Shown here: positions 35,181 through 44,293 of the stretch, piece after piece
How the letters are laid out: every line of letters begins with the position of its first letter
Position numbering within the stretch: the stretch's first letter is position 1
Source of the DNA: Geminicoccaceae bacterium
Lineage (GTDB): Bacteria; Pseudomonadota; Alphaproteobacteria; Geminicoccales; Geminicoccaceae
DNA: 60,015 nucleotides
Direction: 5' to 3'
NCBI GenBank assembly: GCA_028279345.1
Contig: JANQNY010000061.1
Coordinates: forward strand, 1 to 60,015
The notes under the pieces: model-generated
The model's input: the letters and a program-made list of their open reading frames with translations, nothing else
Told to the model about the DNA's origin: nothing
Database searches by the model: none
Position numbers and translations under genes: made by a program

Positions 35181-35513
35181 TCAGAGATTATCAAATACCT
35201 CCAGCGCTTTTGCTGAATAGACAGCACCTGGACCGCCGCCCATTTCTATGCAAACTGCAAGTATTTCACCCAGTTCCTCGCGGCCGACGCCGTGTGACTT
35301 CGCCTGACTTGCATGAAATATGATGCAGTCGTCACAGCCCTTAGCGACGGCCAATGCCAGAGCCACCAGTTCCTTAAGGCCTGTCGAGAGCTTGCCGGCT
35401 TTCGAGGCCTCGCCCATCAAACTCTGAAATGCGCTCATGGAGGCCGGACTCGTCTTGTGCAGGGCGGCGAAGCGGGTGTTCAAACTGAGCAAACTGGACT
35501 TCGTGTCGGTCAT
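35181..35513 (-). CDS. AhpD-like carboxymuconolactone decarboxylase family protein
   Basis: 110 residues, all helical, with the AhpD active-site pattern Cys60-Asp-Asp-Cys63-Ile-Ile-Phe-His67 (CxxC...H), indicating a thiol peroxidase or redox-active protein rather than a decarboxylase. It lies between the butanediol dehydrogenase and the acoC gene. Small AhpD-type genes accompany dihydrolipoamide-dependent complexes in some bacteria, since AhpD can be reduced by lipoyl groups; a similar link here is inference. Confidence 0.88.
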   Translation of the reverse strand: MTDTKSSLLSLNTRFAALHKTSPASMSAFQSLMGEASKAGKLSTGLKELVALALAVAKGCDDCIIFHASQAKSHGVGREELGEILAVCIEMGGGPGAVYSAKALEVFDNL

Positions 35514-35637
35514 GGTGTCGTCCTAACCGTGAACGTTTCGGTGTGAGGTGCCGCGTTCTCATGCACAGCGGGCGCGATCCGTTTCCCGCCATCCACTGAT
35601 TTCTTGGGGGGCTGCCCGTTGCATTGCACGCTACGCG

Positions 35638-36771
35638 TCATCCGATCTGTTCGATGTGCCTTTCGATCAGCGCATTGACGACATCCGCCGCTTCCAATTG
35701 CGGCAGGTGCCCGGCTCCTTCGACAATCTCGACATGGATGGTTTCCGGCATCCCGTCGGTTGCCGACGGGTCAATGATCCGATCTTGTGCCCCCCAGATG
35801 ATCAGGCGTGGGCACAGCAGCCCAAAGAGCACGGGCCGCAGATCATGCTGCTGCTTGCCGTCGGGCATGACGCTCGAGGCGATGCGCGACATGGCTTCGG
35901 TGCTGCCTTCGAGGCGTTTGTACTTTTGGAAATCCTCGACCATTTCGCTGTTCACGAGGTCGGGGTTATTCACCAACATCTGAAGCACGGCCTTGACCGG
36001 GCGTCGGCGCTCGGCGGTCAAGTACTGCGCCAGGAAATCCGCGTTGACCTCTTCGCTCAAGCCCACTGGAGCGATGCCGGTCAGGCTGGCCGCCCGCTGC
36101 GCCAAACGCTCGGCCAGCAAAATGGCGCACGCCGCGCCCAGCGAATGCCCGACGAGATGCACCTGGTCGATCTCGAGCGCATCCAGGAAGCCGGCGACGG
36201 AGTCCACGATCGTATTTATCGTCCCGTCGCCCACATCCTTGCTCGAGGCGCCATGTCCAATCAGATCCAGTGCGTAGACGGCCCGCGCTCTTGCCAGCTG
36301 CTCCTGATTGAGAACCCAGTTGTTTGCATCACCGCCAAAGCCGTGGATGAGCAGCACCGGAACCGCGTCGGCATCTTCATTGGCGCGCATGTACGAGATC
36401 TTGCGCCCGTCAACCTCTACCACTGCGATCGGCGAGGGTCCGCCCTCGCCATCGATGGCTGGTGGCACATAGTTGGCCAAGAAGTCCTCGATGAACGCAT
36501 CAATTGCGCTGTCATCGATGCCAGCGTCACTGATCACGCCTAGCAGCGAGCCAATCGGAATGTCCTCGTTCAGCGGAGCAAACTGACGACGTAGCACACC
36601 CGATTTTGTCGACTCATAGACGTTGGTAATCTTTGTTGTCTCGATTTCGAGAAGTTCTTGGTTCTTTTCTACTTTTTCTCCCTCGGCGACAGCCCACTTG
36701 ACGACTTTACCCTCCGTCATCGACAGACCCCATTTGGGCATAACAATGGGATAGATGTTCTGTGCGCTCAT
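35638..36771 (-). CDS. acoC: Acetoin dehydrogenase E2: lipoyl domain fused to alpha/beta-hydrolase
   Basis: 377 residues. The N-terminal lipoyl domain carries Lys47 in EIETTKITN; after a linker a hydrolase fold begins, with LLIHGFGGDANNW, nucleophile Ser210 in LVGHSLGAA and a late His in EGAGHLPQLE. This two-domain layout is that of AcoC, the dihydrolipoamide acetyltransferase of the acetoin dehydrogenase complex; it lacks the usual catalytic E2 domain of pyruvate dehydrogenase. A matching E3 gene is not in the cluster, so a housekeeping lipoamide dehydrogenase must serve. Confidence 0.92.
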   Translation of the reverse strand: MSAQNIYPIVMPKWGLSMTEGKVVKWAVAEGEKVEKNQELLEIETTKITNVYESTKSGVLRRQFAPLNEDIPIGSLLGVISDAGIDDSAIDAFIEDFLANYVPPAIDGEGGPSPIAVVEVDGRKISYMRANEDADAVPVLLIHGFGGDANNWVLNQEQLARARAVYALDLIGHGASSKDVGDGTINTIVDSVAGFLDALEIDQVHLVGHSLGAACAILLAERLAQRAASLTGIAPVGLSEEVNADFLAQYLTAERRRPVKAVLQMLVNNPDLVNSEMVEDFQKYKRLEGSTEAMSRIASSVMPDGKQQHDLRPVLFGLLCPRLIIWGAQDRIIDPSATDGMPETIHVEIVEGAGHLPQLEAADVVNALIERHIEQIG

Positions 36772-36847
36772 GTGACGCTTCCCTATTCGGAGAGCTTCGG
36801 CGGCGGCCCGGGCGACAGCTGCCTCTTTTCACTCGGGCGATCGGTGG

Positions 36848-37852
36848 CTAGGCCATAGTCCGGCGAACTGCGGCTTCGACGTCCGCGATCTTCGGAATGT
36901 AGAGGTCTTCAAGCTCGGGCGAGAACGGGACCGGGCAGTGCGGAGCTGTGACTTTCCCGATTCCGGCTTTCAGCGATTTGAACGCTTTTTCAGCCACGAT
37001 GGACGAAACATCGGCCGCCACGGAACAACGGGGGTGGCTCTCATCTACGACGACCAGGCGACCGGTCGTTTCGACCTCTTCGAGGATCGTTTCCTCATCC
37101 AGGGGCGAAAGCGTACGCAGGTCGATCACAGTGCAGGAAATGCCGTCCTTCGCCAGATTTTCGGCGGCTTTGTTGGCCAGGTGCACCATCTTGCCAATCG
37201 CGACGATCGTGACGTCCTCGCCGTCGCGAAGCACGTTCGCCTCACCAAAAGGAATCGTGTACGATTCGTCAGGAACGTCGCCTTCATCGTCGTACATCAT
37301 CTTGTGTTCGAAAAAGACGACGGGATCGTTGTCACGAATGGCCTGGATCAACAGCCCCTTGGCGTCATAGGGGTTCGAGGGCACGACCACTTTCACGCCG
37401 GGCACATGGGCGAATATGGAGTAAAGCGTCTGGCTGTGTTGAGACGCAGCCCTCAGACCCGCACCGTACATCGTTCTGACGACCAGCGGGGTTTCCGCCT
37501 TACCGCCAAACATGTAGCGGAACTTTCCCGCCTGGTTGTAGATTCCGTCCAGGCAGACTCCGAGGAAGTCGACAAACATCACCTCAACGATAGGGCGCAG
37601 GCCTGTGATCGCAGCACCTGCAGCCGCACCGACGAACCCACCTTCCGAGATCGGCGTGTCCAGCACCCGCGAGGCCCCGAACTCGGAGTACAAACCCTTG
37701 GTCACTCCCAGCACGCCGCCCCAGGCATCGTCCTCGCCCGGCGCGCCGGTTCCGCCGGACACGTCTTCACCCATCAGGATGACAGAACTGTCGCGGCGCA
37801 TCTCGCCTGCCATCGCCTCGTTAATGGCGTTCCTATACGATTTCTTAGGCAT
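36848..37852 (-). CDS. acoB: Acetoin dehydrogenase E1 beta subunit
   Basis: 334-residue transketolase-like beta subunit. Recognisable stretches are MAGEMRRDSSVILMGEDV, VLDTPISEGGFVGAAAGAAITGLRPIVEVMF and the MRTMYGAG region (VVRTMYGAGLRAASQHSQTLY). With AcoA it makes the TPP-dependent E1 that cleaves acetoin and transfers the acetyl group to the AcoC lipoyl domain. Only 15 bases after the acoA stop. The beta-subunit family also serves other 2-oxoacid complexes; the AcoC type settles the assignment. Confidence 0.92.
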   Translation of the reverse strand: MPKKSYRNAINEAMAGEMRRDSSVILMGEDVSGGTGAPGEDDAWGGVLGVTKGLYSEFGASRVLDTPISEGGFVGAAAGAAITGLRPIVEVMFVDFLGVCLDGIYNQAGKFRYMFGGKAETPLVVRTMYGAGLRAASQHSQTLYSIFAHVPGVKVVVPSNPYDAKGLLIQAIRDNDPVVFFEHKMMYDDEGDVPDESYTIPFGEANVLRDGEDVTIVAIGKMVHLANKAAENLAKDGISCTVIDLRTLSPLDEETILEEVETTGRLVVVDESHPRCSVAADVSSIVAEKAFKSLKAGIGKVTAPHCPVPFSPELEDLYIPKIADVEAAVRRTMA

Positions 37853-37867
37853 TCTCAGGCCTCCCGC

Positions 37868-38833
37868 TCAGTAAACGCCGTAAACATCGGTCATGAGATC
37901 GTCCTTGGTGGCACGCGGCGCGGCGTGAGCGGCTAGCGTGGCTTTCTCAACCCGTTCTTTTTCCTCTTCAAAGATCTCATCAAGCTGTTCACGACTCAGC
38001 AGTCCCGCCCCCACGACTTTCTCGCGGAAGATTTTCAGGCAGTCCTTATCGGCGCGGAGCATGTCGATCTCGCCTTCCGCTCGGTAGGTCTGCGCATCCC
38101 CGACAAAGTGGCCATAGTATCGGGCGGTCTTGATGTGGATCAGGCTGGGGCCATCGCCGCGCCGAACACGTTCGACGGCATCTCTTGTCGCTTCGTGGAC
38201 CGCAAAGAAGTCGAAGCCGTCGACCTCCACGCCCGGCATTCCGAACCCGTATGCACGGTCCACCTGCGTGCCTGCCACCGAGTAGGACGAGGGCGTAGCC
38301 TCGGCATATCCATTGTCTTCGCAAATGAAGATTACCGGTAGCTTCCAGATGTTCGCCAGATTGAAGGCTTCGAAAGTCAAGCCTTGGTTCGAGCCGCCAT
38401 CGCCAAAGAAGGCCACAGCGACCCCGTTGTCGCCTTTAGCCTTTGCCGAAAGGCCGGCCCCGACCGCCAAAGGCCCCGTTGCGCCGATGATTCCGTTTGC
38501 ACCCAGCATCCCTTTGTCGAGGTCGGCGATATGCATTGAGCCGCCCTTACCACCGCAGATGCCGCTAGACGCGCCATAGATCTCGTCCATCGTTTCCTGC
38601 AGGTCCATGCCGCGAGCGATACAATGGCCGTGGCCACGGTGCGTGGTGGCGACCCAGTCGCGCTCATCAAGTGCCATCATCACACCGGCCGCTGTTGCTT
38701 CCTGTCCGGCAGACAGGTGCACAAAGCCGGGAATTCTCCCTTCCGAGAAATTCTCGAAAACACTTTCCTCGAAGTGCCGGGCCGTCGCCATCGTACGATA
38801 AGCCTTCAGCAAATCATCCCTGTTTAGTTGCAT
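37868..38833 (-). CDS. acoA: Acetoin dehydrogenase E1 alpha subunit
   Basis: 321 residues with the TPP-binding motif FFGDGGSNQGLTFEAFNLAN ending in EDNGYAEATP and the RGHGHCIARG substrate-side loop. First gene of the acoABC operon. The ATG at 38833 follows a strong AGGAGGA ribosome site; earlier in-frame Mets lack one. A TGTCTC inverted repeat about 260 bases upstream is a likely activator site. Confidence 0.93.
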   Translation of the reverse strand: MQLNRDDLLKAYRTMATARHFEESVFENFSEGRIPGFVHLSAGQEATAAGVMMALDERDWVATTHRGHGHCIARGMDLQETMDEIYGASSGICGGKGGSMHIADLDKGMLGANGIIGATGPLAVGAGLSAKAKGDNGVAVAFFGDGGSNQGLTFEAFNLANIWKLPVIFICEDNGYAEATPSSYSVAGTQVDRAYGFGMPGVEVDGFDFFAVHEATRDAVERVRRGDGPSLIHIKTARYYGHFVGDAQTYRAEGEIDMLRADKDCLKIFREKVVGAGLLSREQLDEIFEEEKERVEKATLAAHAAPRATKDDLMTDVYGVY

Positions 38834-39088
38834 AAGTTTCCTCCTGACTTGCGCTTCTCTTTTAGGCCGAATCTGGGGCGCGCTCATTCGCGAAGGTCGT
38901 ACGTGGGTCTTTCTGAGCGGCTCGCCCGGCACCCGCCACAAGAACCGAGGAGCCATCGCCAACGGCTGCATCGGCTTTCATCCGTCTCGCCCAGGCTTGC
39001 CGCCGTCTAAAAGCCACCAGGATTGTCAGGACCGGACGGCGCCAAAGGCAATGACGAAGTCTCAGACGCAGGCCGTGGGCGGCGTAAC

Positions 39089-39114
39089 TGTCTCAAACGA
39101 GACAGGATGAGACA
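39089..39114 (-). promoter_or_regulatory. TGTCTC dyad upstream of acoA, probable regulator site
   Basis: TGTCTCAAACGAGACA (39089-39104) is a perfect 6-base dyad with a 4-base spacer, and a third half-site TGAGACA follows at 39108-39114. The position, about 255 bases before the acoA start, suits the enhancer-like sites of AcoR-type activators. No convincing sigma-54 promoter was found between it and acoA; TGGCTTTTAGACGGC near 39003-39017 (minus strand) keeps only the invariant GG and GC. Confidence 0.5.
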
Positions 39115-39678
39115 TTCCAACCCACCGGAACATCACGTGCATGTGTCCGACGCCGGGCAAAGCGTACCATGCGAGGTCTGTTTGGCGCCCAATTGCAGGT
39201 ATGCGATGGTCAAAACTAGATGAGGATTTCTCTATATTATATGATACTATCACTTTTGGTCTCTGTAATATCGAAGAGATTTTTTAAGAAAAATCAAATA
39301 TTAAACTGTCCACGACACCGACAAGATCTTGCAAGTGCTCAAATCGCTCATCAATCGCAAGGAAGGATCATATTGGGACACTGGGACGGCAGAGGTTGCT
39401 GTCTGATACGAGGCGTACCTCCAATGCGAAATGGCGCGTCCGGCCTCCTTGCGACATCGCCGTCAGCCATCGTTTTCCGCAGGCCCGCTCTTGGGAGACG
39501 TGCGGCCATCCTGGTGTCGGCTACCAATGTCGCAAAGAGGCCGAAAGCGGGTTTGCGCGGTGCCTCTCACCTCAGTCCGCTGCTGGCGCCACCGCACTAT
39601 TGGCCTTGCTGGCCACATGCATCGTCCGCGCGCGTCGGTTCGCTAGCCGAGTCCCGCCGGCCGACCTATAGACCGGAG
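39115..39678. other. Gene-free, partly AT-rich segment at the right edge of the accessory block
   Basis: No recognisable gene. Bases about 39220-39300 are strikingly AT-rich for this chromosome (runs such as TCTATATTATATGATACT and TTTTTTAAGAAAAATC). The one open frame across it, starting at 39220, shows no familiar domain until it enters the rimO remnant. It may be a junction of acquired DNA; no integrase, transposase or tRNA was found. Confidence 0.45.
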
Positions 39679-39744
39679 ATGGACCGCTCAGTTCCCAAGA
39701 TCGGTATCGTCAGCCTGGGCTGCCCCAAAGCGCTAGTGCAGAGC
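39679..39744 (+). pseudogene. Truncated start of rimO (ribosomal protein S12 methylthiotransferase)
   Basis: Codons 1-22 read DRSVPKIGIVSLGCPKALVQ, which is the conserved N-terminus of RimO (typically PKIGFVSLGCPKALVDSE, with the first cluster-binding cysteine of the MTTase domain). After that the family match stops; the frame continues as unrelated residues to a stop at 39810, overlapping the next gene start. The radical-SAM and TRAM domains are absent, so this is a deletion remnant. Confidence 0.75.
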
Positions 39745-39802
39745 GTGACGACAGTGCCGCGCTCGGTCGCGCCCGCCGCCATCGACCTAGAGGGCATCCT
39801 TG

Positions 39803-41305
39803 ATGGCTGAAGCGCCGTTCAACCTCGCCGACTTCTGCCTGGACCCGGGTGCTGCCGACGACGAGGCCCTGCTTCTGGTCGATGCCGAGCGCGTGCTCGC
39901 GCGGCGGACCCGCGCCGAGCTACGCCAGCGCGTCGAGCGGGTCGCGCGCGCACTCGCATCGCGCCTGCCAAAGGGCGAGCGGGTGGCGCTCCGCATGACC
40001 AACACGCCGGAGATGGCGGAGGCGTTCTTCGGCTGCGCCAAGGCGGGCCTCATCGCCCTCCCGATGTCGCCGCAGCTCACCCGGGAGGAGGTGGAGCGGA
40101 TCTTGGCCGATTCGGGTGCTGCGCTGGTCGTGGTCGACGACACGACCGACGCAGGCGCCCAGGGTCACGGCGTCGAGGTGACGACGAGCGCCGCACTCAC
40201 CGGCGATGCCGAGCTGCCCGCGACCACCGCCGAGGACCCGGTCCTCTTGATCTACACCTCGGGCACGGGCGGCACGCCAAAGGGCGTCCTGCACGCGCAC
40301 CGGACCGTCCTCGGCCGCATGCCGATGCGCCAGGGCTGGCTCGGCATCGCGCCAGGCGACCGCGTGCTGCACGCCGGCACGCTCAACTGGACCTACACCC
40401 TGGGCGTCGGCCTCATGGACCCGCTGGCGGTGGGGGCCACAGCGGTGCTCTTCGCCGGCAAGGCGGAGCCCGACATCTGGCCACGGGTGATCACCCGCCA
40501 CGCGATCAACGTCTTCGCCGCAGTGCCCACGGTCTACCGGCGTCTCGTCAAGCACGGCGACCCGACAAGCCTACACAACAGCTCGCTCAAGCACGGCGTC
40601 TGCGCCGGCGAGGCGCTGCAGGCCGAGCTCTGGCACGCCTGGCACGACGCGACGGGCCTCCAGCTCTACGAGGCGCTCGGCATGACCGAGATCTCGACCT
40701 ACATCTCCTCGGGCCCCCTGACGCCGACCCGGCCCGGGATCGCCGGCAGGCCCCAGCCCGGCCGGCGTGTGGCGATCCTCGATCCGGAAACGCACGAGCC
40801 GTTCGCCGAGCCGGATCAGACGGGCCTGCTCGCCGTGCACCGGAGCGATCCGGGCCTCATGCTGGGCTATTGGCGGCGACCCGAGGCTGATGCAGAGGTG
40901 CTGTTCGGCCCGTGGTTCGCCGGCGGCGACCTCGCGCATCTCGACGCGGAGGGCTATCTCCACTTCCACGGCCGCGCCGACGACGTGATGAACGCTTTGG
41001 GCGTCCGCACCTCGCCTTTGGAGATCGAGGGGGTTCTGGCGCGGCATCCGCACGTCCAGGACGTCGCCGTAACGACGGTCCCCAACGACGAGGGCGTCGA
41101 GATCATCACCGCCTTCGTCGTGCCCGCGGGCAGCCCACCCGACGATGCCGAGCTGATCGCCTTCGGTGCCGAGCACCTCGCGGCGTACAAGCTTCCCAAG
41201 CGCGTGGTCGTCACGACCGAGCTGCCGCGCACCGCCAACGGCAAGGTCCAACGCCAGCGGCTGCGCGCGATGGTCGCCGAGCAGAACTTCGAACGCCCAC
41301 GGTGA
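39803..41305 (+). CDS. AMP-dependent acyl-CoA synthetase/ligase
   Basis: About 500 residues of the ANL superfamily. Motifs in order: the P-loop-like LIYTSGTGGTPKGVLHAHR, YEALGMTEIS (A5), DLAHLDAEGYLHFHGRADDV (A7-A8) and the catalytic lysine in PRTANGKVQRQRLR (A10). This subgroup includes benzoate- and acyl-CoA ligases; the substrate cannot be told. No carrier domain is fused. The ATG at 39803 (rather than TTG 39800) is taken as start. The convergent condensation-domain gene may use its product. Confidence 0.88.
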   Translation: MAEAPFNLADFCLDPGAADDEALLLVDAERVLARRTRAELRQRVERVARALASRLPKGERVALRMTNTPEMAEAFFGCAKAGLIALPMSPQLTREEVERILADSGAALVVVDDTTDAGAQGHGVEVTTSAALTGDAELPATTAEDPVLLIYTSGTGGTPKGVLHAHRTVLGRMPMRQGWLGIAPGDRVLHAGTLNWTYTLGVGLMDPLAVGATAVLFAGKAEPDIWPRVITRHAINVFAAVPTVYRRLVKHGDPTSLHNSSLKHGVCAGEALQAELWHAWHDATGLQLYEALGMTEISTYISSGPLTPTRPGIAGRPQPGRRVAILDPETHEPFAEPDQTGLLAVHRSDPGLMLGYWRRPEADAEVLFGPWFAGGDLAHLDAEGYLHFHGRADDVMNALGVRTSPLEIEGVLARHPHVQDVAVTTVPNDEGVEIITAFVVPAGSPPDDAELIAFGAEHLAAYKLPKRVVVTTELPRTANGKVQRQRLRAMVAEQNFERPR

Positions 41306-41429
41306 GGCTGGCGCGGCTCCCGAGCAGGCTCGAACAAGCGCTGCCCTACCACTCCTTGCGCCTCCGCTCGCGCTCTCGGTCCTGAGCCCAGCGCGGGATA
41401 GCGCACGGCCGTGTCGGCACTCGGCCGCG

Positions 41430-42701
41430 CTAGGCGAGCGCCGTCAGTGCCTCGGTAAAGCGGTCGGCGAACGCATGGGCGTGCGCGCGGCCCCGCAGCG
41501 GATCGTCGAAGCCGAACGAGAGGCAGGTGCCGGCCGCCGTCGAAACGATGCACACCAGAATCGAGTGAATGCCGTGGTTCTGCGACGGCATCATCATGAC
41601 CTCCGATAGGCCGACGCGCCGGCCGGAAAGCCGGTTCAGGTCGCCGACATCGGTGACGCAGAGGCCACCTCGAAAGACGTCGTTCGCCCGCGCCATCCGC
41701 TCCACCTGCTGGAGCGTATCCGCCAGCGGAACTTCGGCATCCATCAGCAGCGACGGCGGTCGGTTGCTGAGGAATTGCCGCTGCAGCTCACGCGCCACGT
41801 CGAGCGGACCCGCGTCTTGGTGCTCCGGCCCGATCAGCAAATTGATGCCGGCGATGTACCCCCCAACCGCGTTGTCCGAGATCGAGGGTTTGCAGTCGGC
41901 ACGCACATCGGTCGGCGCAAGGATGCCGGTCCACTCGGTGCGGCCCGGCAGCTCCTGGGCGGCCTGCACGCCGGCGGCCGCGAAGGCCGACGCCAGCTTG
42001 ATGTTCTCGGCGCGAAGGCGCTCGTCGACCGCAGCGATCGTCCTCTGCGGCACGACACGCAGGAAGCCATAGGGCTTGCGCTCCACGCTGGCCGCCGGAC
42101 GTTCGACCGGCCACATGGTCCTCTCCGGCCACGCAGGCAAGAAGGCGCGATCACCCGACCGCCCGGCGGCGACCAGACCAGCTTCCGCCGACTGCGTGAG
42201 GGGAAGAGGCTCGTCCGACCACAACTCCCGCTCGTTCAACTGGATATCGAGGTCGTTGAGGATGACGAGCGCCGACCGGCCGTCGACGGCGGCATGGTTG
42301 GCGACGAGCGCGATCCACGTGACATCTCCACGCGCGTCGGTCAGCAGAACCGCCCGCCAGGAGCACGAAGCCACATCGAGAACGCGTGCCGCCTCGGCAG
42401 CGTAGAACGCCTCCAGATCGAACGGATCGCCGGCAGGCTCCGCGCGTAGGCCGACCCGCTCGAAGGGCACGTCGCACACCCACCGCAGCGCCTCGCGCTG
42501 CTCCACCCTTGCTCGCAGCAGCGGATGGCGTCGGTGGATCGCCTCGAGCGCACGGCAGACGTCGCGCGGGTTCCTGGGCGTTTCGAACCTGGCCAGGGTG
42601 ACGAGCTGGATGCCCCCGTTGCAGCGCCGCGTCAGCTCCGTGAACAGCGCCTCCTGTGGGCCGAGTGGCCGTGCCGACACCCCGTCGTCGCATGGGCTCA
42701 T
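41430..42701 (-). CDS. Condensation-domain-like acyltransferase
   Basis: About 423 residues related to NRPS condensation domains and PapA5/wax-ester-synthase acyltransferases. The HxxxDG catalytic motif is His136-Ala-Ala-Val-Asp140-Gly141 in LVANHAAVDGRSAL, and FGFDDPLRGRAHAHAFADRF forms the C-terminal part. There is no adenylation or carrier domain, so it probably transfers an acyl group from CoA or a carrier to an alcohol or amine. The longer frame to 42857 is unlikely; the ATG at 42701 gives the family-like N-terminus (RPLGPQEALFTELTRRCNGG). Confidence 0.75.
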   Translation of the reverse strand: MSPCDDGVSARPLGPQEALFTELTRRCNGGIQLVTLARFETPRNPRDVCRALEAIHRRHPLLRARVEQREALRWVCDVPFERVGLRAEPAGDPFDLEAFYAAEAARVLDVASCSWRAVLLTDARGDVTWIALVANHAAVDGRSALVILNDLDIQLNERELWSDEPLPLTQSAEAGLVAAGRSGDRAFLPAWPERTMWPVERPAASVERKPYGFLRVVPQRTIAAVDERLRAENIKLASAFAAAGVQAAQELPGRTEWTGILAPTDVRADCKPSISDNAVGGYIAGINLLIGPEHQDAGPLDVARELQRQFLSNRPPSLLMDAEVPLADTLQQVERMARANDVFRGGLCVTDVGDLNRLSGRRVGLSEVMMMPSQNHGIHSILVCIVSTAAGTCLSFGFDDPLRGRAHAHAFADRFTEALTALA

Positions 42702-43020
42702 CGTCGCTCCAACCGCCCTAGGCCGCCACCGGGCCAGGGTCACGACCGCCGTGCCGAACGCTCCGCCCGGCGGAGTCGTCATGATCAACGATCCGGAACG
42801 TACGGCGGGACAACGGGCAACGCTATCGACGCGTTGAATGATGGGCAAAGCGCGCAATTCTCCCGGCGCGTCGGGGCTGATCTCGAGTTAGCGCTGGTCG
42901 CGTACACCACACGCTGCTTGCGGTTCGGCGTAGCGTGGCGCTAGGCCCGCGTCCGATGGCAGGCCAGAGCCGCCGGGCCGCCCGTAGAGGACCCATGCGT
43001 TGCCGTCTGTGCTCCACTAA

Positions 43021-43776
43021 GTGCTCACCGACCCGCTCTTCTACGCCACGGCCGTGCCGGCGGTGTTCTTGTTCGGGGTTTCCAAGGGCGGGCTCGGCGG
43101 CGGCGCCGGCATGCTCTCGGTGCCGCTGATGGCCCTGGTTCTGAGCCCTGCACAGGCCGCAGCGATCATGCTGCCGGTGCTCATGGTCATGGACATGATG
43201 GGGCTCTGGGCCTACCGCCGCGACGTCGATCGCCCGGCGCTCAAGGTGCTGATCCCCGGGGGGCTCGTCGGCATCGTCCTCGCTTCACTCGTCTTCGGCC
43301 TGATGCCGGAAAGCCTGGTGCGCCTCGTCGTTGGCGTGATCGCCGTCGGCTTCTGCCTGTGGCGTTGGCTGCCGCAGCCCGTGCGGCGAAGCGAGCGCCG
43401 CCCGCCGGCGGTAGCTGGCGTCTTCTGGGGGGCTGTGGCCGGTTTCACCAGCACCCTCGCCCATGCCGGCGGACCACCGGTCAACATCTACCTCCTGGGC
43501 CTGAAGCTCAGCCCGGCGGGCTTCGTCGGCACGGTCGTCTACGTCTTCGCCGTGGTGAACGCCTGCAAGGTGCTGCCCTACGCGCTCTTGGGCCTGTTCA
43601 CGGCAGAGAACCTCAAGGCGTCGCTCCTGCTCGTGCCGGTCGCCGTGCTCGGCATGGGGCTCGGCATCAAGCTCTTGCCGCGCATCGATGCCGCCCTCTT
43701 CTACCGCATCATCTACGCCCTCGTGTTCGTCACGGGCCTCAAGCTCCTCTGGGACGGCAGCGCCGCGTTCCTTTGA
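43021..43776 (+). CDS. TauE/SafE-family membrane permease
   Basis: 251 residues with about seven to eight membrane helices in two repeats; FLFGVSKGGLGGGAGMLSVPLMAL and GAVAGFTSTLAHAGGPPVNIYLL are the paired family motifs. TauE/SafE proteins export sulfite, sulfoacetate and related anions. The GTG start lies directly after a TAA in the same frame, so no longer version exists. Neighbours do not indicate a substrate. Confidence 0.9.
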   Translation: MLTDPLFYATAVPAVFLFGVSKGGLGGGAGMLSVPLMALVLSPAQAAAIMLPVLMVMDMMGLWAYRRDVDRPALKVLIPGGLVGIVLASLVFGLMPESLVRLVVGVIAVGFCLWRWLPQPVRRSERRPPAVAGVFWGAVAGFTSTLAHAGGPPVNIYLLGLKLSPAGFVGTVVYVFAVVNACKVLPYALLGLFTAENLKASLLLVPVAVLGMGLGIKLLPRIDAALFYRIIYALVFVTGLKLLWDGSAAFL

Positions 43777-43901
43777 AGCGGACACCTGCCCACGCAGCGC
43801 CCGGTCGTTGGGGTTTCGCTAACCTGCCGGTGACGATGGTCACTCGGCGCCGACGCCAACGGCGCTAGAGGACGTCATCGCAACACGACTGGACGGATCA
43901 G

Positions 43902-44147
43902 ATGGCCTCGCAACCGCACTTCCGATCGACCGCGATCAGCGCTGGCGCGCTCGACGACATCGGGGGTGTCGGCTGGCAACCGCTTAGGGAGGTCGCGCGC
44001 CGCATCGGGCGCCTGGCTCGCGTCCAGCGCAGCCGACGCGCGCTCGCCGAACTCGACGATCGGATGCTGGCGGATATCGGCCTCTCCCGCGCGGAAGCGG
44101 ACGCCGAGCGCGCCCGCCCGTTCTGGGACTTGCCCCCGCTCCACTAG
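43902..44147 (+). CDS. DUF1127 small protein
   Basis: 81 residues with the DUF1127 helix pair: RRALAELDDRMLADIGLSRAEA preceded by a basic segment RRIGRLARVQRS. Short DUF1127 proteins are abundant in Alphaproteobacteria, where some bind RNA and affect phosphate or C1 regulation. An GGACGGATC sequence before the ATG may serve as the ribosome site. Confidence 0.88.
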   Translation: MASQPHFRSTAISAGALDDIGGVGWQPLREVARRIGRLARVQRSRRALAELDDRMLADIGLSRAEADAERARPFWDLPPLH

Positions 44148-44293
44148 GCGGCGGCCTCCCACAGGTCCCTTAAGGCACCGCCCACAGCGTTAGCCGAACG
44201 GTAACCGACGGACGCCACTCTCAGGTGACGGCGATCACTGGCGTTTAGTGACGCTTGAATATGCTGAGAGGTGTCGACTGCGGGGCTAACGCC

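Noticed and set aside
39220..39678. 196-codon open frame considered as a new gene
   Set aside because: Its N-terminal part is AT-rich without domain similarity, its end is a rimO remnant and overlaps the next gene; more likely non-coding junction DNA.
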